From the NCBI GenBank assembly GCA_037693485.1, contig CM075344.1:23396501-23460500 (forward strand): DNA of 64,000 bases. Reading direction: 5' to 3'. Origin of the DNA: Kitagawia praeruptora. Its lineage: Eukaryota; Streptophyta; Magnoliopsida; Apiales; Apiaceae. A program made the position numbers and the translations under genes. Numbering within the stretch: the stretch's first letter is position 1; every line of letters begins with the position of its first letter. The notes under the pieces were generated by a model. The model was not told where the DNA came from. It searched no databases and was given only the letters and a program-made list of their open reading frames with translations. Of the stretch, positions 24,071 to 35,875 are shown in pieces.

Positions 24071-25533
24071 CTTCTTCAAGATCTTTTCAGGATTTTATGA
24101 GTAAGTTGAGGTACAATAAGTATATTTTTTCAGGATTGTATGTCCTAGCTAGCCTAGAATTCGGTCCATGCACAAATATTTTAGATGAATTCTAATGAAA
24201 TTTGTGTAGCTTGAATTGTAATAGAATTAGAAGTGAATATTAAATAAAGAATTTATAATTTCTTTATTTTGAAAGACATGTTATTATTATTATGAGATGA
24301 CATGTATTGGGTAAAACTGAAAAATAAAGATTAATGATAAGATATTATGTTTTTTTTCTATTGTTTTTCTCTGATTAAGTCAAAGTGCAACAATATTTAT
24401 CATTTATGATTTGTTGGAAATTTAAAATGTTAAAGTCCATATTTCACAAACATTATGAGATGTGAGAGTCAAAAGAAATATTTTTGATAAAAATGTCAAC
24501 GAAAATATGTTAGTAATTTGATTTGCAAATATTAAAAGAAGAGATTTAAAGAACAAACATGCAAATCTATACTAATATATAATAAGCAAACTAAGGGATA
24601 ATTGGTAGTTTGGTTCAACCCTATTTTTTAGCCATAATTTTAGTTCAATTAAAAATAAATTAATCTATACTAATATATAATAAGCAAACTAAGGGATAAT
24701 TGGTAGTTTGGTAGTTTGGTTCAACTCTATTTTTTAGCCATAATTTTAGTTCAATTAAAAATTAATTAATTAATATATAATAAGCAAACTAGGGGATAAT
24801 TGGTAGTTTGGTTCAACCCTATTTTTTAGCCATAATTTTAGTTCAATTAAAAATAAATTTAATTAATATTTTATCTACCTAAAAACATTCCCGGGTAAAC
24901 AAAGATTTAACCGAGAGTTTTGATCGAGAGGAGTGGCGTGTGTGTGTGTTTTTTTTTTAATTTTATTAACAGGAGATTGTTTTGTGTGTTTTTTTACATT
25001 TTTTTTATTATTAATAATAGAGATTTAAGCAAATCAAAGAGTGACCAAAATGAGTGACCAACAAAAGGGTATCAAACCGATAACCAAATATATCCTATTT
25101 CGTTTATAATAGTATTAAACTAGGGGATAATTGGTAGTTTGGTAATTTGGTTCAACCCTATTTTTTAATATTAAAAAACATATTAAACAAATAACAAATT
25201 ACACTATAACAAATTAAAATTTATAATATTAAAATTAATATTTATAATATTATATTACTTTATAAACTAAGAGTAATTATGTAGTTTAACACTTCTTTTA
25301 AAAAAAAATAATCAAAAAATGAGTTTTCGTCTTCTTTATTGGTTGGTTGTTCGGATGCCACTTGTGTCGATACGAATCTCACTGATAAAAACATATTTTC
25401 ATATTTGGAATCCATTTCAAGAATTCTTCGTTACTCTACAAATAATGTATTTACATTGGATCCAAAATTTCCCTAACTACTAATAAATTTTATGATAGAT
25501 TTTTCCATCATAAAAGCACCAAACAAAGCTTGT
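24071..25533. other. upstream region of the tandem AAA gene, transposon-rich
   Basis: No clear TATA box was found in the first 100 bp above the ATG. From about 24150 the DNA resembles Helitron ends (GCCTAGAATTCGGTCCATGC, compare 49408). Tandem Helitron-like 5' ends follow at 24566-24860 and a further partial copy at about 25120. No gene is supported. Confidence 0.45.
24566..24860 (+). repeat. three tandem copies of a Helitron-like 5' end, about 98-bp period
   Basis: Copies begin at 24566 and 24664 (TCTATACTAATATATAATAA, GCAAACTAAGGGATAATTGG, TTCAACCCTATTTTTTAGCC) and a third, lacking its first bases, at about 24767. A related copy is at 40619 (CTATACTTATATAATATAAG) and a partial one near 25120. 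Helitrons start with TC, which these do. Confidence 0.6.
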
Positions 25534-28531
25534 TTATATATACATACTACAACAGTTTTCACTAGCAGCATCATCTGTTCTTTTTCTAGCAACAACTTTC
25601 TCCAGATCTCTTTGTGATAATAGCCTGGGTTCCTGAAAAATGATGCATATATAGAAGACTCGTAAATAGGAACATCAGCCCAAAAAGCAACAATGCATTA
25701 TGCAAATATAGGACAAGAATACAGACCGGTGATTTCAGTCCACTCTTTTCAGCATTTAGAAGGTCCCTGATGGGAAAATAGGCAGCCTTCTTGCAGAGCT
25801 CATGAAGATCTGAGCCACTATACCCATCACATAAACTAGCTATGTGGTCCAAGTCAATTGAACTCTCCACCCTTTCACCCTTCAACATAACCTTTAATAT
25901 CTCAACTCTGCCCTTGCAATCAGGTAACTGAATTTTAAAAGATTGAGGGAAGCGTCGAAGTATTGCTTCATCAAGTTCTGTTGGACGATTAGTTGCCCCA
26001 AGAACCAGCACCCTTGCATTTCCTATATGAATATATCAGAAATGAGTAAAACTGGTCAAAATATATCTTAACTAAAAAGATGTAACAATGACACCAATTT
26101 AAAATTATTGGACCTTGATCCGTGGTCTAAACAGTTATGATATGGAAATAGAAACTCTGAGTTTAAATTCAAACCAAATAATATTTTAAAGAGAACATAC
26201 GATCAGTAGTGAGACCATCCCATAACGCCATGAACTCGGTCTTCATGCTTGTATAAACTTCCTGGTCATTGGAATCGCGCTTACTCAAAAAGCCATCGAC
26301 CTCATCAATGAATATAATAGCAGGCTGGACTTTGTGGGCCAAACTAAATACAGCAGACACTGCAAATATTTTTGCATATATTAGTGGACCAAACAACTTA
26401 AACATAAAAATTTGGGGACTAGAGCACAGGAAAGGATAAACTTAATGGACAAGACACGAAGGCCTTGCGACTATGCAGAACCACATACGTATTTGGGACC
26501 AACTCTAAATCTTTTAAAGGAATTCTTTGAAGTTTTAAATACTCGAAATTTATAAGCCAAGACAATCAATTTTATATGAATGCACTACTATAATTCTCCC
26601 ATACCATTAAACCTGCTACTAGACTACCTTAGTGATGAAACACAGGCAGAAGTCCTCAGACCAAAAGCTAATTAAGTAGGGCAATCAGCAAAAATAAGGT
26701 GTAGAACAAAATAATTTGAAGTTTCTATAATTGTAAGAATCAGAAATTCACAATATGATAGAATATAGAATACATGTCTAATCAAAGACTAGATTAGAAG
26801 AAAACACTAATAAAGATCTAATGGCTAAAGCCAAAATAACTCACCAAGTTTCTGTGCTTCACCAAAAATTCTTCCCATTAGATTTGCTATCTTTACGTTA
26901 ATGAAAACTGCCCCCGACTCTTTTGCTATAGCTTTTGCGAGCATAGTTTTTCCTGTGCCTGGAGGTCCATGTAACAAAACACCTTTCTGCGGACTAAGGA
27001 GTTTCCCATGTGAAAAAAGTTCCGGCCTACGGAGTGGGAGAATGACCAATTCATGCAGTGACTGCTTAATGCTTTCCATCCCTCCAATTGAATCAAATCC
27101 CAATTCAATTTGATCAGGATTAATAACATCACAAGCTATTACATCCTGTAATTAAAGCATTATTTAACAAGTTAAAGACAAGGATTACATAAATCTCTAA
27201 TCCACCAAAGGCCTCTTGCTTTAGCAGCATCACTCTCTTACCGAACAAGTAACAACACAATAAAAGAGGGTTTTTTTGGGGGGGGGGGGGGTGGTTGAGC
27301 GCCAACTGACTACGCAACCTTAATTTAGCACTATATGCATCTACCCCTTTCCCCATCAGAACCTATATACAAACAAGTGTTTCTAGAAAAAATGCAGCAT
27401 GACCCTAACACCTCCTATCTACTGAAATTTGTTATATTGCAAGTGTCTCAATCTCAAAAGAACAATGTTACTGCATCTTAATGCAAAAACACATGTGTTC
27501 AGCATAAATACCTAAATGCTTACAAAGAATCATTGCGATTGCTGTCATTGAACAACTCTTTGAGGTTGAAATTGCAGTGCAGTTCTAAAACCAACTCAAC
27601 TAGAACAAGGAATTTAAGAATGACGAAAACAAATGTATACAACCAAGAGAACTAAACAACCGAAAAACAAAAAAAAGTGAAAAAATGGTGACGTTATATT
27701 TATAGTCTCCCACATTGTTGTTTGACAAATATATCTTAATTATAATACAAAATACATAAGCTAGATAATTGAAATAAGTCGCATAACTGAAAAAAAATTG
27801 TTGTATTTCAACTACAAAAAATAGTCCAACGCAAGAATATAGAAAATCTTTTTGATGATGTTCTACTCTACTTAAAATGTAACTATTTACCAAAGTTTAA
27901 ACATTTATACAAACACAAACGGTTGGGAGAAAACACATGATGACAGATGCATATCAGCAGTTATATGAATTTAAAGATGGACGATGGTACCTCGTAGGAA
28001 TTGGTTTCAATAAGAGGTCGATTAAAGCGCTTGGCAATCTCCTCCTTAGCTACAAGTGCTTTCTTGGATGCTTCCTGTTCTTCTTTGGATGTTTCTGAGT
28101 TAAGCTGACAGAGACCCAAGAACAAAATTGAATTTTAAATATATTAAAATTTTAAAATTTTGGTGTTAAGTCTTAAGTGACTATAAACTTGACAACATAT
28201 ATTGTTTCTGTTAGCTATTAGTTTATTTCAGTCAATTGCTGATCGTGATTTTTTGCCTGTTAAGTAAAACTAGACAGTGAGTTCATAGTTTCAAATATTC
28301 CTATCTCATATTCTCTTGCACAAGCACACATTAAAGTACACCTTCCTGGATTGTTGTAATATGTGGCTTCCAAATAAAAACAAAATATATAAAATGTCAA
28401 AATTTGGGACCATAAGCTAAGATAGCTCACTAATTGCAGCTTACCTTGTTGTATTCACTAACAGCATCTTTTGTTTTTCTTTTTGTAGCAAGAACTTTCT
28501 CCAGATCTGATTGTGACAATTGCCTGAGTTC
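25534..28531 (-). CDS. Msp1-like AAA module, 5' part of gene lost (second locus)
   Basis: Exons on the minus strand: 28531-28445, 28104-27991, 27145-26845, 26359-26201, 26022-25727 and 25632-25534, together 1056 nt (351 codons plus TAA) in one frame. The first two equal the linker exons of the tandem gene at 18.7-24.1 kb (ELRQLSQSDLEKVLATKRK, then LNSETSKEEQEASKKALVAK). The AAA core is intact: GPPGTGKT, IIFIDEVDGF, GATNRPTELDEAILRRF. The pore-loop region reads NLMGRIFGEAQ, with Ile where most relatives have Trp. The first exon starts at an acceptor with no ATG of its own. The upstream intron is cut at 28945/28946 by an LTR element, and the expected first AAA module is absent. The exon at 36925-37104 may be its surviving first exon: both borders are phase 0, so direct splicing over 8.4 kb would keep frame. 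It could be transcribed or dead; the AAA frame itself shows no stop. Confidence 0.7.
27271..27291. repeat. T7-G14 homopolymer run inside an AAA gene intron
   Basis: Seven T followed by fourteen G in the intron upstream of exon 27145-26845. Such a run is striking in AT-rich DNA; it may be a slippage site or a sequencing/assembly length error. Confidence 0.7.
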
Positions 28532-28945
28532 CTGGAAAAAAATGCATATATTGAAGACTCGTAAATGGGATCATCGACTGAAGCATCAGTAAAGTTAAGG
28601 GATCCCTAAAGTTAATGATCACTTGCCATGAATCATGATCTATAACAAGATGAAACTGAATTCAAACATTAGGAGCAAATGTGATGAACTGGCTAAATAT
28701 AATCTTTACTCCAACATTAATAATTCAACACAATCCTAATATCATGAACAGTTCCCAAAGAGTTAGATTCCATAATTGTTGAAATTCATAAAATTTTTGG
28801 ACTGTGTTGGACATACATGACCTCAACTTGGAAATTCCGACCTCTACGATCATATGAACTCAGCGGTTCTATATTATGTATACATTAATATGCAGTCAAG
28901 CCTTCCTTTATTATTTTTACCAATACTGATATGGTGCTATGCTAA

Positions 28946-29240
28946 TGTCACGATTTGAGCTAGTTGACAATGTTAACTTATCTTATTGGGCCTAGTATAG
29001 AGTTGGGTTATAGGGTTGTCTGGCCCAGTGGCTTAGTCTCTGTGGCGATATATAATGTACTCTCTTCTTCAGTTCAGGACTTATGAATGAAAATGAATGT
29101 TTAACTTATCTTTTATCTTTATGAATGAAAATGAATGTTTAACTTATCTTTTATCTTCCTGCATCTCCTTTCCTGTTTTTACTTTTCTGTTCTTAGCTTA
29201 ACTTTACAAAAAACCCAAAAATACTATCAAGATCATGACA
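28946..29240 (+). mobile_element. 5' LTR (295 bp) of an LTR element inserted in the AAA gene intron
   Basis: Starts TGTCACGATTT and ends GATCATGACA, so it has the inverted ends TGTCA/TGACA. A TATATAATG-type promoter word and a tandem TTATGAATGAAAATGAATG duplication lie near its end. A perfect tRNA-Met primer-binding site follows two bases later. Its left border falls exactly where similarity to the other AAA introns (GGTGCTATGCTAA...) stops. A matching 3' LTR was not found. Confidence 0.75.
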
Positions 29241-29242
29241 AA

Positions 29243-29256
29243 TGGTATCAGAGCCA
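29243..29256 (+). other. primer-binding site (tRNA-iMet type)
   Basis: TGGTATCAGAGCCA lies two bases after the LTR end. It is the classic sequence complementary to the 3' end of initiator tRNA-Met used by many plant LTR retrotransposons. Confidence 0.9.
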
Positions 29257-29270
29257 ACGATTTCTCGGAC

Positions 29271-31385
29271 ATGGCGAGCCCTGTTACTGGTTTTCCTACC
29301 GCTCCATATCCTTCAACTCCATTTCATAACCCTAATTTCTATTATTCGTATCCGTACACGACAACACCTCCAACACCTCCAACACCTCCGTTTCAATACA
29401 CACCACCACCGACGCCTCCATATCTTTTTCACTATGTTGAACCACCGCATCAATTCTATACCACTACTTACACACCTTTTGTACCTTTCACTCCGATGCT
29501 TATTTCCGATGTTACCAAGGATTATTTACACCATTTGGATGATAAATTCACTGAGTTGGATGCAAAACTGGCTCAAATCAGTATGTTAATTGATATGAAG
29601 AATAGAGTTACAAGTTTATCAAGTCTTGTTCAGGCGGATGCGTTTCAAGGAAGTCCTGAAGGTTGTGATGGTACTCTTCCGTACCAAAATATTATGGAAG
29701 CAGAAGCAAATGAGGACCTGAAAGACAAACACAAGCAAATCATTCAAATACTTGAGAAGATGGATCAGCGGCTTACTGATGTATCAAGACCAGTTAAGGA
29801 GACATCCTCTAATAAGGTAAATCAACCTTCTAATACGTCTACTCCTGCTATAATTGTCGACGATACTGATAACTTAAGTAGAGTTGCGAAAATAATTGAT
29901 GTTAATGGTGAGGATTTTAGACAGTTAAAAGTGTCACGAATTGGAATGTATGCCCCTCATATGTTTGACGAAAGTTCTGAGAAAATATATATGGCTCAAA
30001 TTCCACCAACACCTCTATATTCCCGTAAGTCTGAAGTTTTAAATGTCAAGTCAATTGAGAGAGGTTTGTCAGCAGGTTCGGGCAGTGAACATATTGAGAA
30101 TGATGAAAAAATGGTTTATAAGCTTCACGAGGATGAATACGGTAAAGTTGGTAAACTTACTGAGAAAGGCATAACTGCTGAGACAATGACCTTATTCGGT
30201 TTCAAAAACATGTTTATTGTCAAGAAATGTAGGCATGAAATACTTGATAACATAACTCATGAGAATATTGTAGTTTGGGATACAAAGGTTTATGGGTCCT
30301 TGAAAGTTGGGAACAATAAACATGGTAAAAGGTTGTTCAAACAAGCATTGGTTAATCATAGATTGATGGAAAATACATTTTTCGGAGGATATGCTGAATA
30401 TGGGAAAGTGGAAGTAGTGCACCAGCATTTTCAATATAAGATGAAGAAGGAATCAAAGTTTTGGAATGCAATTATTGATAAGTTTGTGCGTAGTCAAAAT
30501 AGTTGTCAGGGAATGCTAAGATATAGATGCTTACAAAGGGTGGGTGCAAAATCTGGGATTGGATGTTCTGAAATTGACATGTCTTCTATTTTACTAATGT
30601 TTTGCAAGTTCATGACACACGAGGAAATTTATGTTTCATCATGCGAGAATGCTGGCATAGATCCAGAGGGGTTGATTATTAGTTGCAAGCTTTCTGGTTT
30701 TGATAACCTAATGATTGAATTAACAAGAAGGGTCCTCCAAATTTACATTATACGAACAGGCTTGGAAATCTATTGGATGGTTCAAGTTTGGTTTAAGGTA
30801 GAACTTCCAAGTAAGTGCATAAAATTGTTTAGAGGAATGCGATCTCCATGCATTCAGTTCAACTTAAGCACTCTGGTAGCTGAAGGTTGTTCATTTGCTG
30901 AGCTCGAAGACAACCATCATGGTACATATGTTACTCGTTATGTGATAAATAAGCTACTGCACAAGATTTTCCTAATTGCTGAGAGATTTATTTATGCATG
31001 GCATCTAAGTACAAGAATTAGACTGGTTGGGGCTATCTCTGTAGTGAAGATTCAAAAACTCGAGCAAGCTATGGGGGAATTGTACCGTATACTGAACCAT
31101 AAGCTTTGGCACATAACTGAGACTTCCATAGACAAGGAACATGTTTATAAGTCTTTTACATGGAAGCAAAGCAAGGTCAGATCTATGGAACAAGGAAATT
31201 ATGGAGGAATAGTTGCAACTTCTGAATTTTCTGAGGTGACGTATGTTATGTTCAACAAGATGAAGAGTATGAGAATCATAATTGACGAGATCACAAACTG
31301 GTATATTTTGAGTTCCTGTGCTCGTGAAAGACTTGCAAAGGAAGTTGATATGAATGTCAAGGATCTTCTTTCTTTTCACTACTAA
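29271..31385 (+). CDS. 704-aa unrecognised ORF in an LTR element
   Basis: The frame is open upstream to an ATG inside the LTR (29235), but reading through the primer-binding site is unlikely to be native, so I place the start at ATG 29271 (MASPVTGFPTAPYP). Residues 1-80 are rich in Pro, Tyr and Thr. Residues of about 85-115 (DDKFTELDAKLAQISMLID) look like a short coiled coil as in gag-like proteins. The remainder is mixed and mildly basic. I see no CCHC knuckle, no D(S/T)G protease, no YxDD reverse transcriptase and no integrase motif. I do not recognise any family beyond the gag-like start. It may be a gag-like protein of a non-autonomous element fused to a captured sequence. An unbroken frame this long in old transposon DNA suggests recent insertion or selection. 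No second LTR follows: sequence of another element begins by about 31390. Confidence 0.6.
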   Translation: MASPVTGFPTAPYPSTPFHNPNFYYSYPYTTTPPTPPTPPFQYTPPPTPPYLFHYVEPPHQFYTTTYTPFVPFTPMLISDVTKDYLHHLDDKFTELDAKLAQISMLIDMKNRVTSLSSLVQADAFQGSPEGCDGTLPYQNIMEAEANEDLKDKHKQIIQILEKMDQRLTDVSRPVKETSSNKVNQPSNTSTPAIIVDDTDNLSRVAKIIDVNGEDFRQLKVSRIGMYAPHMFDESSEKIYMAQIPPTPLYSRKSEVLNVKSIERGLSAGSGSEHIENDEKMVYKLHEDEYGKVGKLTEKGITAETMTLFGFKNMFIVKKCRHEILDNITHENIVVWDTKVYGSLKVGNNKHGKRLFKQALVNHRLMENTFFGGYAEYGKVEVVHQHFQYKMKKESKFWNAIIDKFVRSQNSCQGMLRYRCLQRVGAKSGIGCSEIDMSSILLMFCKFMTHEEIYVSSCENAGIDPEGLIISCKLSGFDNLMIELTRRVLQIYIIRTGLEIYWMVQVWFKVELPSKCIKLFRGMRSPCIQFNLSTLVAEGCSFAELEDNHHGTYVTRYVINKLLHKIFLIAERFIYAWHLSTRIRLVGAISVVKIQKLEQAMGELYRILNHKLWHITETSIDKEHVYKSFTWKQSKVRSMEQGNYGGIVATSEFSEVTYVMFNKMKSMRIIIDEITNWYILSSCARERLAKEVDMNVKDLLSFHY

Positions 31386-31387
31386 AA

Positions 31388-32060
31388 TCACTTATAACCG
31401 TTCAGTGGGCTGATTTAGTGTGGTCCAAAAAATGAAAAACAAGTGTATAACTATATGCTAGCCCAAACCAAACACAAGCCAGCAGGTAGTAGCCTTGATA
31501 AATATCAGCGAGAATTCCGTACACTCTACGAATAAATCCCCAACGAAGCTAATTCTCACCATGGCAGCCTGATTTCGATGTCCACATCTCCCCCAAACCT
31601 ATACATACGGCCTATACACACAAAATGTACGGATTCACCAGCAAAACGTCACAGAGAAAGCAACGCCAAAAAGGCGAGAGGAAGGAAGATGGGATGATGC
31701 AGCGGTGTAAGAGATACTGATGGCACAGTGAATGAGCTCGTAGGAAACTCAGAGATGAGTGAAGGTGAGTTGAGCTCAGAATATTTTGTCGGCTATTTGG
31801 AGGTTCGCAGGAGGAGAATCAGTGAGTCGACTCGGCGAGCTGACTCCGTGGTGAGTTTACTCGGAGTATGTTGACTCAAACAGAGGGTAACAAGATAATG
31901 CTTGTGTTTATGGTGCAGCGGAAATGGTGAGAGCGGCAGGAAGAAGGCTGGAATGAGAGACCCACCAAGTGTTTGGTTAAATGTCACTAAGAGATGGTTG
32001 TTGCCGGAATCAATGGAAGCAGCGGAAAAGCGGAAGAACGAGCCTAAAGCTCTGATACCA
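31388..32060 (-). mobile_element. internal leader of a truncated minus-strand LTR element
   Basis: On the minus strand a primer-binding site (TGGTATCAGAGC, complement of 32049-32060) follows the LTR at 32061-32370. The next 650 bp form a leader with one short ORF (31793-31987) and no recognisable gag or pol. The rest of the element is missing, replaced by the plus-strand ORF that ends at 31385. Confidence 0.65.
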
Positions 32061-32370
32061 TGTAGAAATTGTAATAGCCTATGCTACAACTTGTTATGTG
32101 TGTGTGCATAATGAGGCTAGTGAAGCATGAACATCAATGTAAGAGAACAACAAAGGAAACTCATATTGATATGGCTTGTTCAGCTTATTTGATTACATGA
32201 ATGAAGAACTAATTTATAGAGAAACTTAGTGCATAAAGTCTATGTTTGGTTTGTGTGAATACATGACAATTTAATTTAAACTAGCAACCTTAGACTTGCA
32301 GCTAAGTTAGACTAGTAGTTGTTCAACAATGGGTGTGTTCAATAATAGCAGCTGTGTTCATATTTTAACA
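32061..32370 (-). mobile_element. LTR (310 bp) of a minus-strand element
   Basis: On the minus strand it runs from TGTTAAAATATG to CAATTTCTACA, with TG..CA ends and CTATAAATTAG as a likely TATA box near 32215. It directly abuts a tRNA-Met primer-binding site. It is unlike the LTR at 28946-29240, so the two belong to different elements that face each other. Confidence 0.7.
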
Positions 32371-33387
32371 ATTCGGAACTTCAAAACAAATTATCTACTT
32401 ATATGTTACTTCCGCCACGCACTACTACAAAATTGAACTTAGGACATGTCACTTAGATAACGTTTTTTCAGAAGCGCTATTTAAGTCATTACTTCTATAA
32501 CGTTTTTTATAAAAACATGATGTAAGTTAAGAAATAAAAAATCAAAATTAAATAAAAAATTTAAAATATATACTAAGATAGCGTTTCAAAAATAAACGCT
32601 ATTGTAGAATCCACTTTTATAACGTTTTCTATAAACGCTATGTAAGTTAATGTATTTTAAGAAATATATATTTATTTTTTATTTTAGAACATTACAGTAC
32701 AACACAAACTTTTTTTTTTGACAAAAGTGCAACACAAACTTAAAACCTCATTCTGTGAATAATTTTAGGTCAATTCAAACTTTCTCTCTCTCTCCCTCGC
32801 CGCACACCCTCTCTCCCCCTCTCTCCCCCTCTCTCTCTCTCTCTCATTTTTTTAACCGATCCCCAATTCAAACTTTCGATCCCCAATTCAAACTTTCGAT
32901 CCCCAATTAAAACTATCGATCCCCAATCCCTAATTCCCAATCGATCTCCATCTTTCCAATATCTCATTTAAACTATGTCGGCTTTCAAGAACTTGCTGTG
33001 GCGGTTCCGTCACTCTCCGACGCTTCGTACTCTACTTGGAGCGGTCCTTCTACTCTCTTCGCTATGGCTTGCACCGCCTGTTCTTGCCCCGTCACTCGTC
33101 TTCTTCTATTTCTGTTGTTAGGGTATTTGCTTATCTGATTAGGTGCTGTTTAGATCTTATCATTGAGAAGCACGATATTTATTTTTGATTGCAGTTATCA
33201 AATTTTCTACACTATAGTCGTGCCCCGAGAAGAAAAAGCCTTCTCCCCTGTGGTTGAAAGATCAGTGGACTGAGGTAATAACTTTTACAAAAATGTAATA
33301 CACTTTTGATATTTTTGCAATTAATTTTTTTAGCAATGCATCTCATATGATTGTTACGGTAATTGGGATTTTTGTGTTTCTTTCTAG

Positions 33388-33873
33388 GTCTAGAAAGAAA
33401 ACCCGGATGCTGAATTTAAGGAGACATAAACCATGTTGGCCACAAAATGGAAGAATGTGAACATTTGCCTGGTTCTGATTATTTCGAAAGATTGAGAAAT
33501 GGGTCTTGGATTTAAAGGCTAGACAAGAAGCTGTTCATTGGATTGAAAAGGTATGTGTGTATATAGTAATACACTCATTTTTTGTATTTTTTGAGATGGG
33601 TATTTTACTTTTTTTTTTTTTGGGGATTTTTTGGTTTATATTAGTTCTTGATTGAGATTGATGAAATGGGCTTTGGTTGAATTTTTATTTGTTGTGTGAA
33701 TTTTTGCTCAAGGTGTGTGTATTCTAAAGATTATTGTTGGTTCTTGAAATTTAAGTGATGATGTGTATTAATTGGTTGTTTTATAGGTTAATTCTTATTT
33801 AAATTTTGGACCTCAGTGTGCTTATTTATCTGTGAACTACTTGGACAGATTCATCTCTGCCTATGAGTTGCCT
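33388..33873 (+). pseudogene. captured D-type cyclin fragment
   Basis: Two exon pieces, 33388-33550 and 33787-33873, are separated by an intron with GTATGT donor and TTATAG acceptor. They read EHLPGSDYFERLRNG, LDLKARQEAVHWIEK and GPQCAYLSVNYLDRFISAYE, the start of the cyclin box of plant CYCD proteins. Stops precede the match in the first piece, and a one-base shift separates RLRNG from LDLKAR. Only about 60 residues of the cyclin box are present, so no working cyclin can result. Confidence 0.8.
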
Positions 33874-34578
33874 GTAAGTTTCTAGCGTACATTAAATCGA
33901 TGTCGTTTGAGTTTTTTTTTTTTGTAATCTAGTAGCAAGGCAAGACTAATCATTTGATGTTTGTGGTTCTTTTATTGAAAATGTTTGATGCTTGTAGTTT
34001 GATCCCAGACAAAAATACATAGCAACATGTAGTTCTGAATTTTATTAATTTTTGAACTACACAAAAGATGACAATATATTTATCTATACGAAAAATAAAA
34101 AATGATAAAATTACGCAGAGTAGTTGTGTACATTCTCACTTGCTGCAGTACATAATCAGAATTCAGACATCTGTGTGTTCAAAGGACAAGAGTAGACTGA
34201 ACGTATTCTAGAAGTCGAACGTTGACGACACTATCAGAAAATCCTACATTCAATAACTAGATAAATATCACTAACTTAAAACAAAATGCTAACGTATGTA
34301 AACAATAGCCGCATGTGGTGACTGCACTGCTGTGTAGTCCATAAATTTCTACACTACGTTCTTGGCTATTTCCTACCAGGGTTTCTATTCCTTTACACTC
34401 TTTCTGTTTCTTTTATCCATCATTTTTCTCTATACATTTCTTCAAGATCTTATTTCTTTTTACATTTTCTTAATGCCCCATCTGAGTCCATTCTTTAAAT
34501 TTTGTTTTTTTTAGCACAACTTAGCAATCAAAATCTTAAATTTAAAGTAGTGAAATTTTGATCTTTAATATTACAAGT

Positions 34579-34938
34579 ATGAAGTGTTTTTACATGTTTA
34601 ATAAAGATAACACAAAGACCACACAAGAGAAATCACCAGAAATACTGAGAAACAAAGCTAAAAAAACAAAGAATTTGCCATGTTATAGCAGTTTAGTAAA
34701 GCCCAAAAGTGTTGTTTCATCACCAAGGAGTGTTCTTAATATGTACAAAGAAAAAGAACACAATTTAAGAGTGTTCTCTTTTGAAGAACTCAGAGATGCA
34801 ACTAAGAATTTCAACAGGTTGTTAAAGATTGGAGAAGGTGGTTTTGGAAGTGTTTATAAAGGTTGTATCAGGCTTGTAGATGGGGTGGGTGATCCCTGTG
34901 TGGTTGCTGTTAAAGTGCTTAAACAGAATGGATTGCAG
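34579..34938 (+). pseudogene. captured receptor-like cytoplasmic kinase first exon (RLCK-VII/PBL type)
   Basis: 120 intact codons start MKCFYMFNKDNTKTT and run through VFSFEELRDATKNFNRLLKI to the glycine loop GEGGFGSVYKG and the VAIK-like VAVKVLKQNG Lys region. They end at a natural exon border (TTGCAG|GTATTT). This is the first exon of an RLCK-VII (PCRK1/PBL-like) kinase, whose relatives act in immune signalling. The catalytic and activation loops are absent. Reading on into the old intron gives a stop at 35011. A truncated protein with only the glycine loop is possible, but a functional kinase is not. Confidence 0.8.
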
Positions 34939-35875
34939 GTATTTTTTGCTGCACAATTTATATTATTTACCTTCTTCAATTTGAAAGATGTTCTTGAATT
35001 TACAAGCTCCTAGCCTCTAGGGGATAGAAAGACTCTTATTGTGATGTTTGCTTAAGTGCCTAGAGACATTATGGACTTAACTTAGCTATCTGATCCCATA
35101 AGTACTATAATAATGGATAGTTGGATACCCCCTTCTCGGTTGATAGTTTTTTGCCTTCTAAAATATTTTATAGTTATTACAGGATTGTGGCCTACTGGCC
35201 TGATTTTGTTATTTAGTCTTCTTCGAAGTTATTAAATATGGGCTTTGTATGAGCTAAAAGAAATCTGGATATCAATAATGCAGCCAACTTAACTACTTTC
35301 TGGCTGTTTGGGATATCTTGTCAATGCTATGATTTCTTCTGCTTTTTACCAGGACACTTTATCTTCGTCATTCTAAGTTTTACTAATACTGCTATATATT
35401 ATTGACAACTTAGATAGCATTTCATGGAATTCTGGTGGTATTCTGCTCCCTTAAGTGTTTGAATTTTGACCTGCCACCAAAACTAAAGTTATATAATGCT
35501 TATAAATTCTGATGCCTTTGTTACCCTGGTTATACTAATCGGTACAAGCTTGAAACGCAGGTTATTGCCCGCAAAATATATCATTCTTCTTGCACATTAA
35601 GTTTGATTCAGTTACTATTATGAATGTTGCTTAAATTATCCTACCACATTGTTTATAAAACTGAGTTTTGATTTTCTTTTTCTTCTTCTTAGCATTCCTT
35701 TCTTATTTATAAAATAAGAACCGTCGCAGTTATGTTCATTGTGGTTTTGTGCATGTAATATTTTAATGCAATTGTACACCTAGTTCTATGCCCTTTTTCT
35801 CATACCCATTTTACTCTGTATTATTCTCTTTGACAACCCTTATCTGAACATCTTTGCGGTAAAATATGTGGATAG

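Noticed and set aside
29235..29270. Upstream ATG at 29235 extending the 716-codon frame into the LTR
   Set aside because: Translation would start inside the LTR and read the primer-binding site; the ATG at 29271 is the more likely start.
32049..32060. GCTCTGATACCA as a possible tRNA gene fragment
   Set aside because: Only the 3' acceptor complement is present and it abuts an LTR, so it is a primer-binding site.
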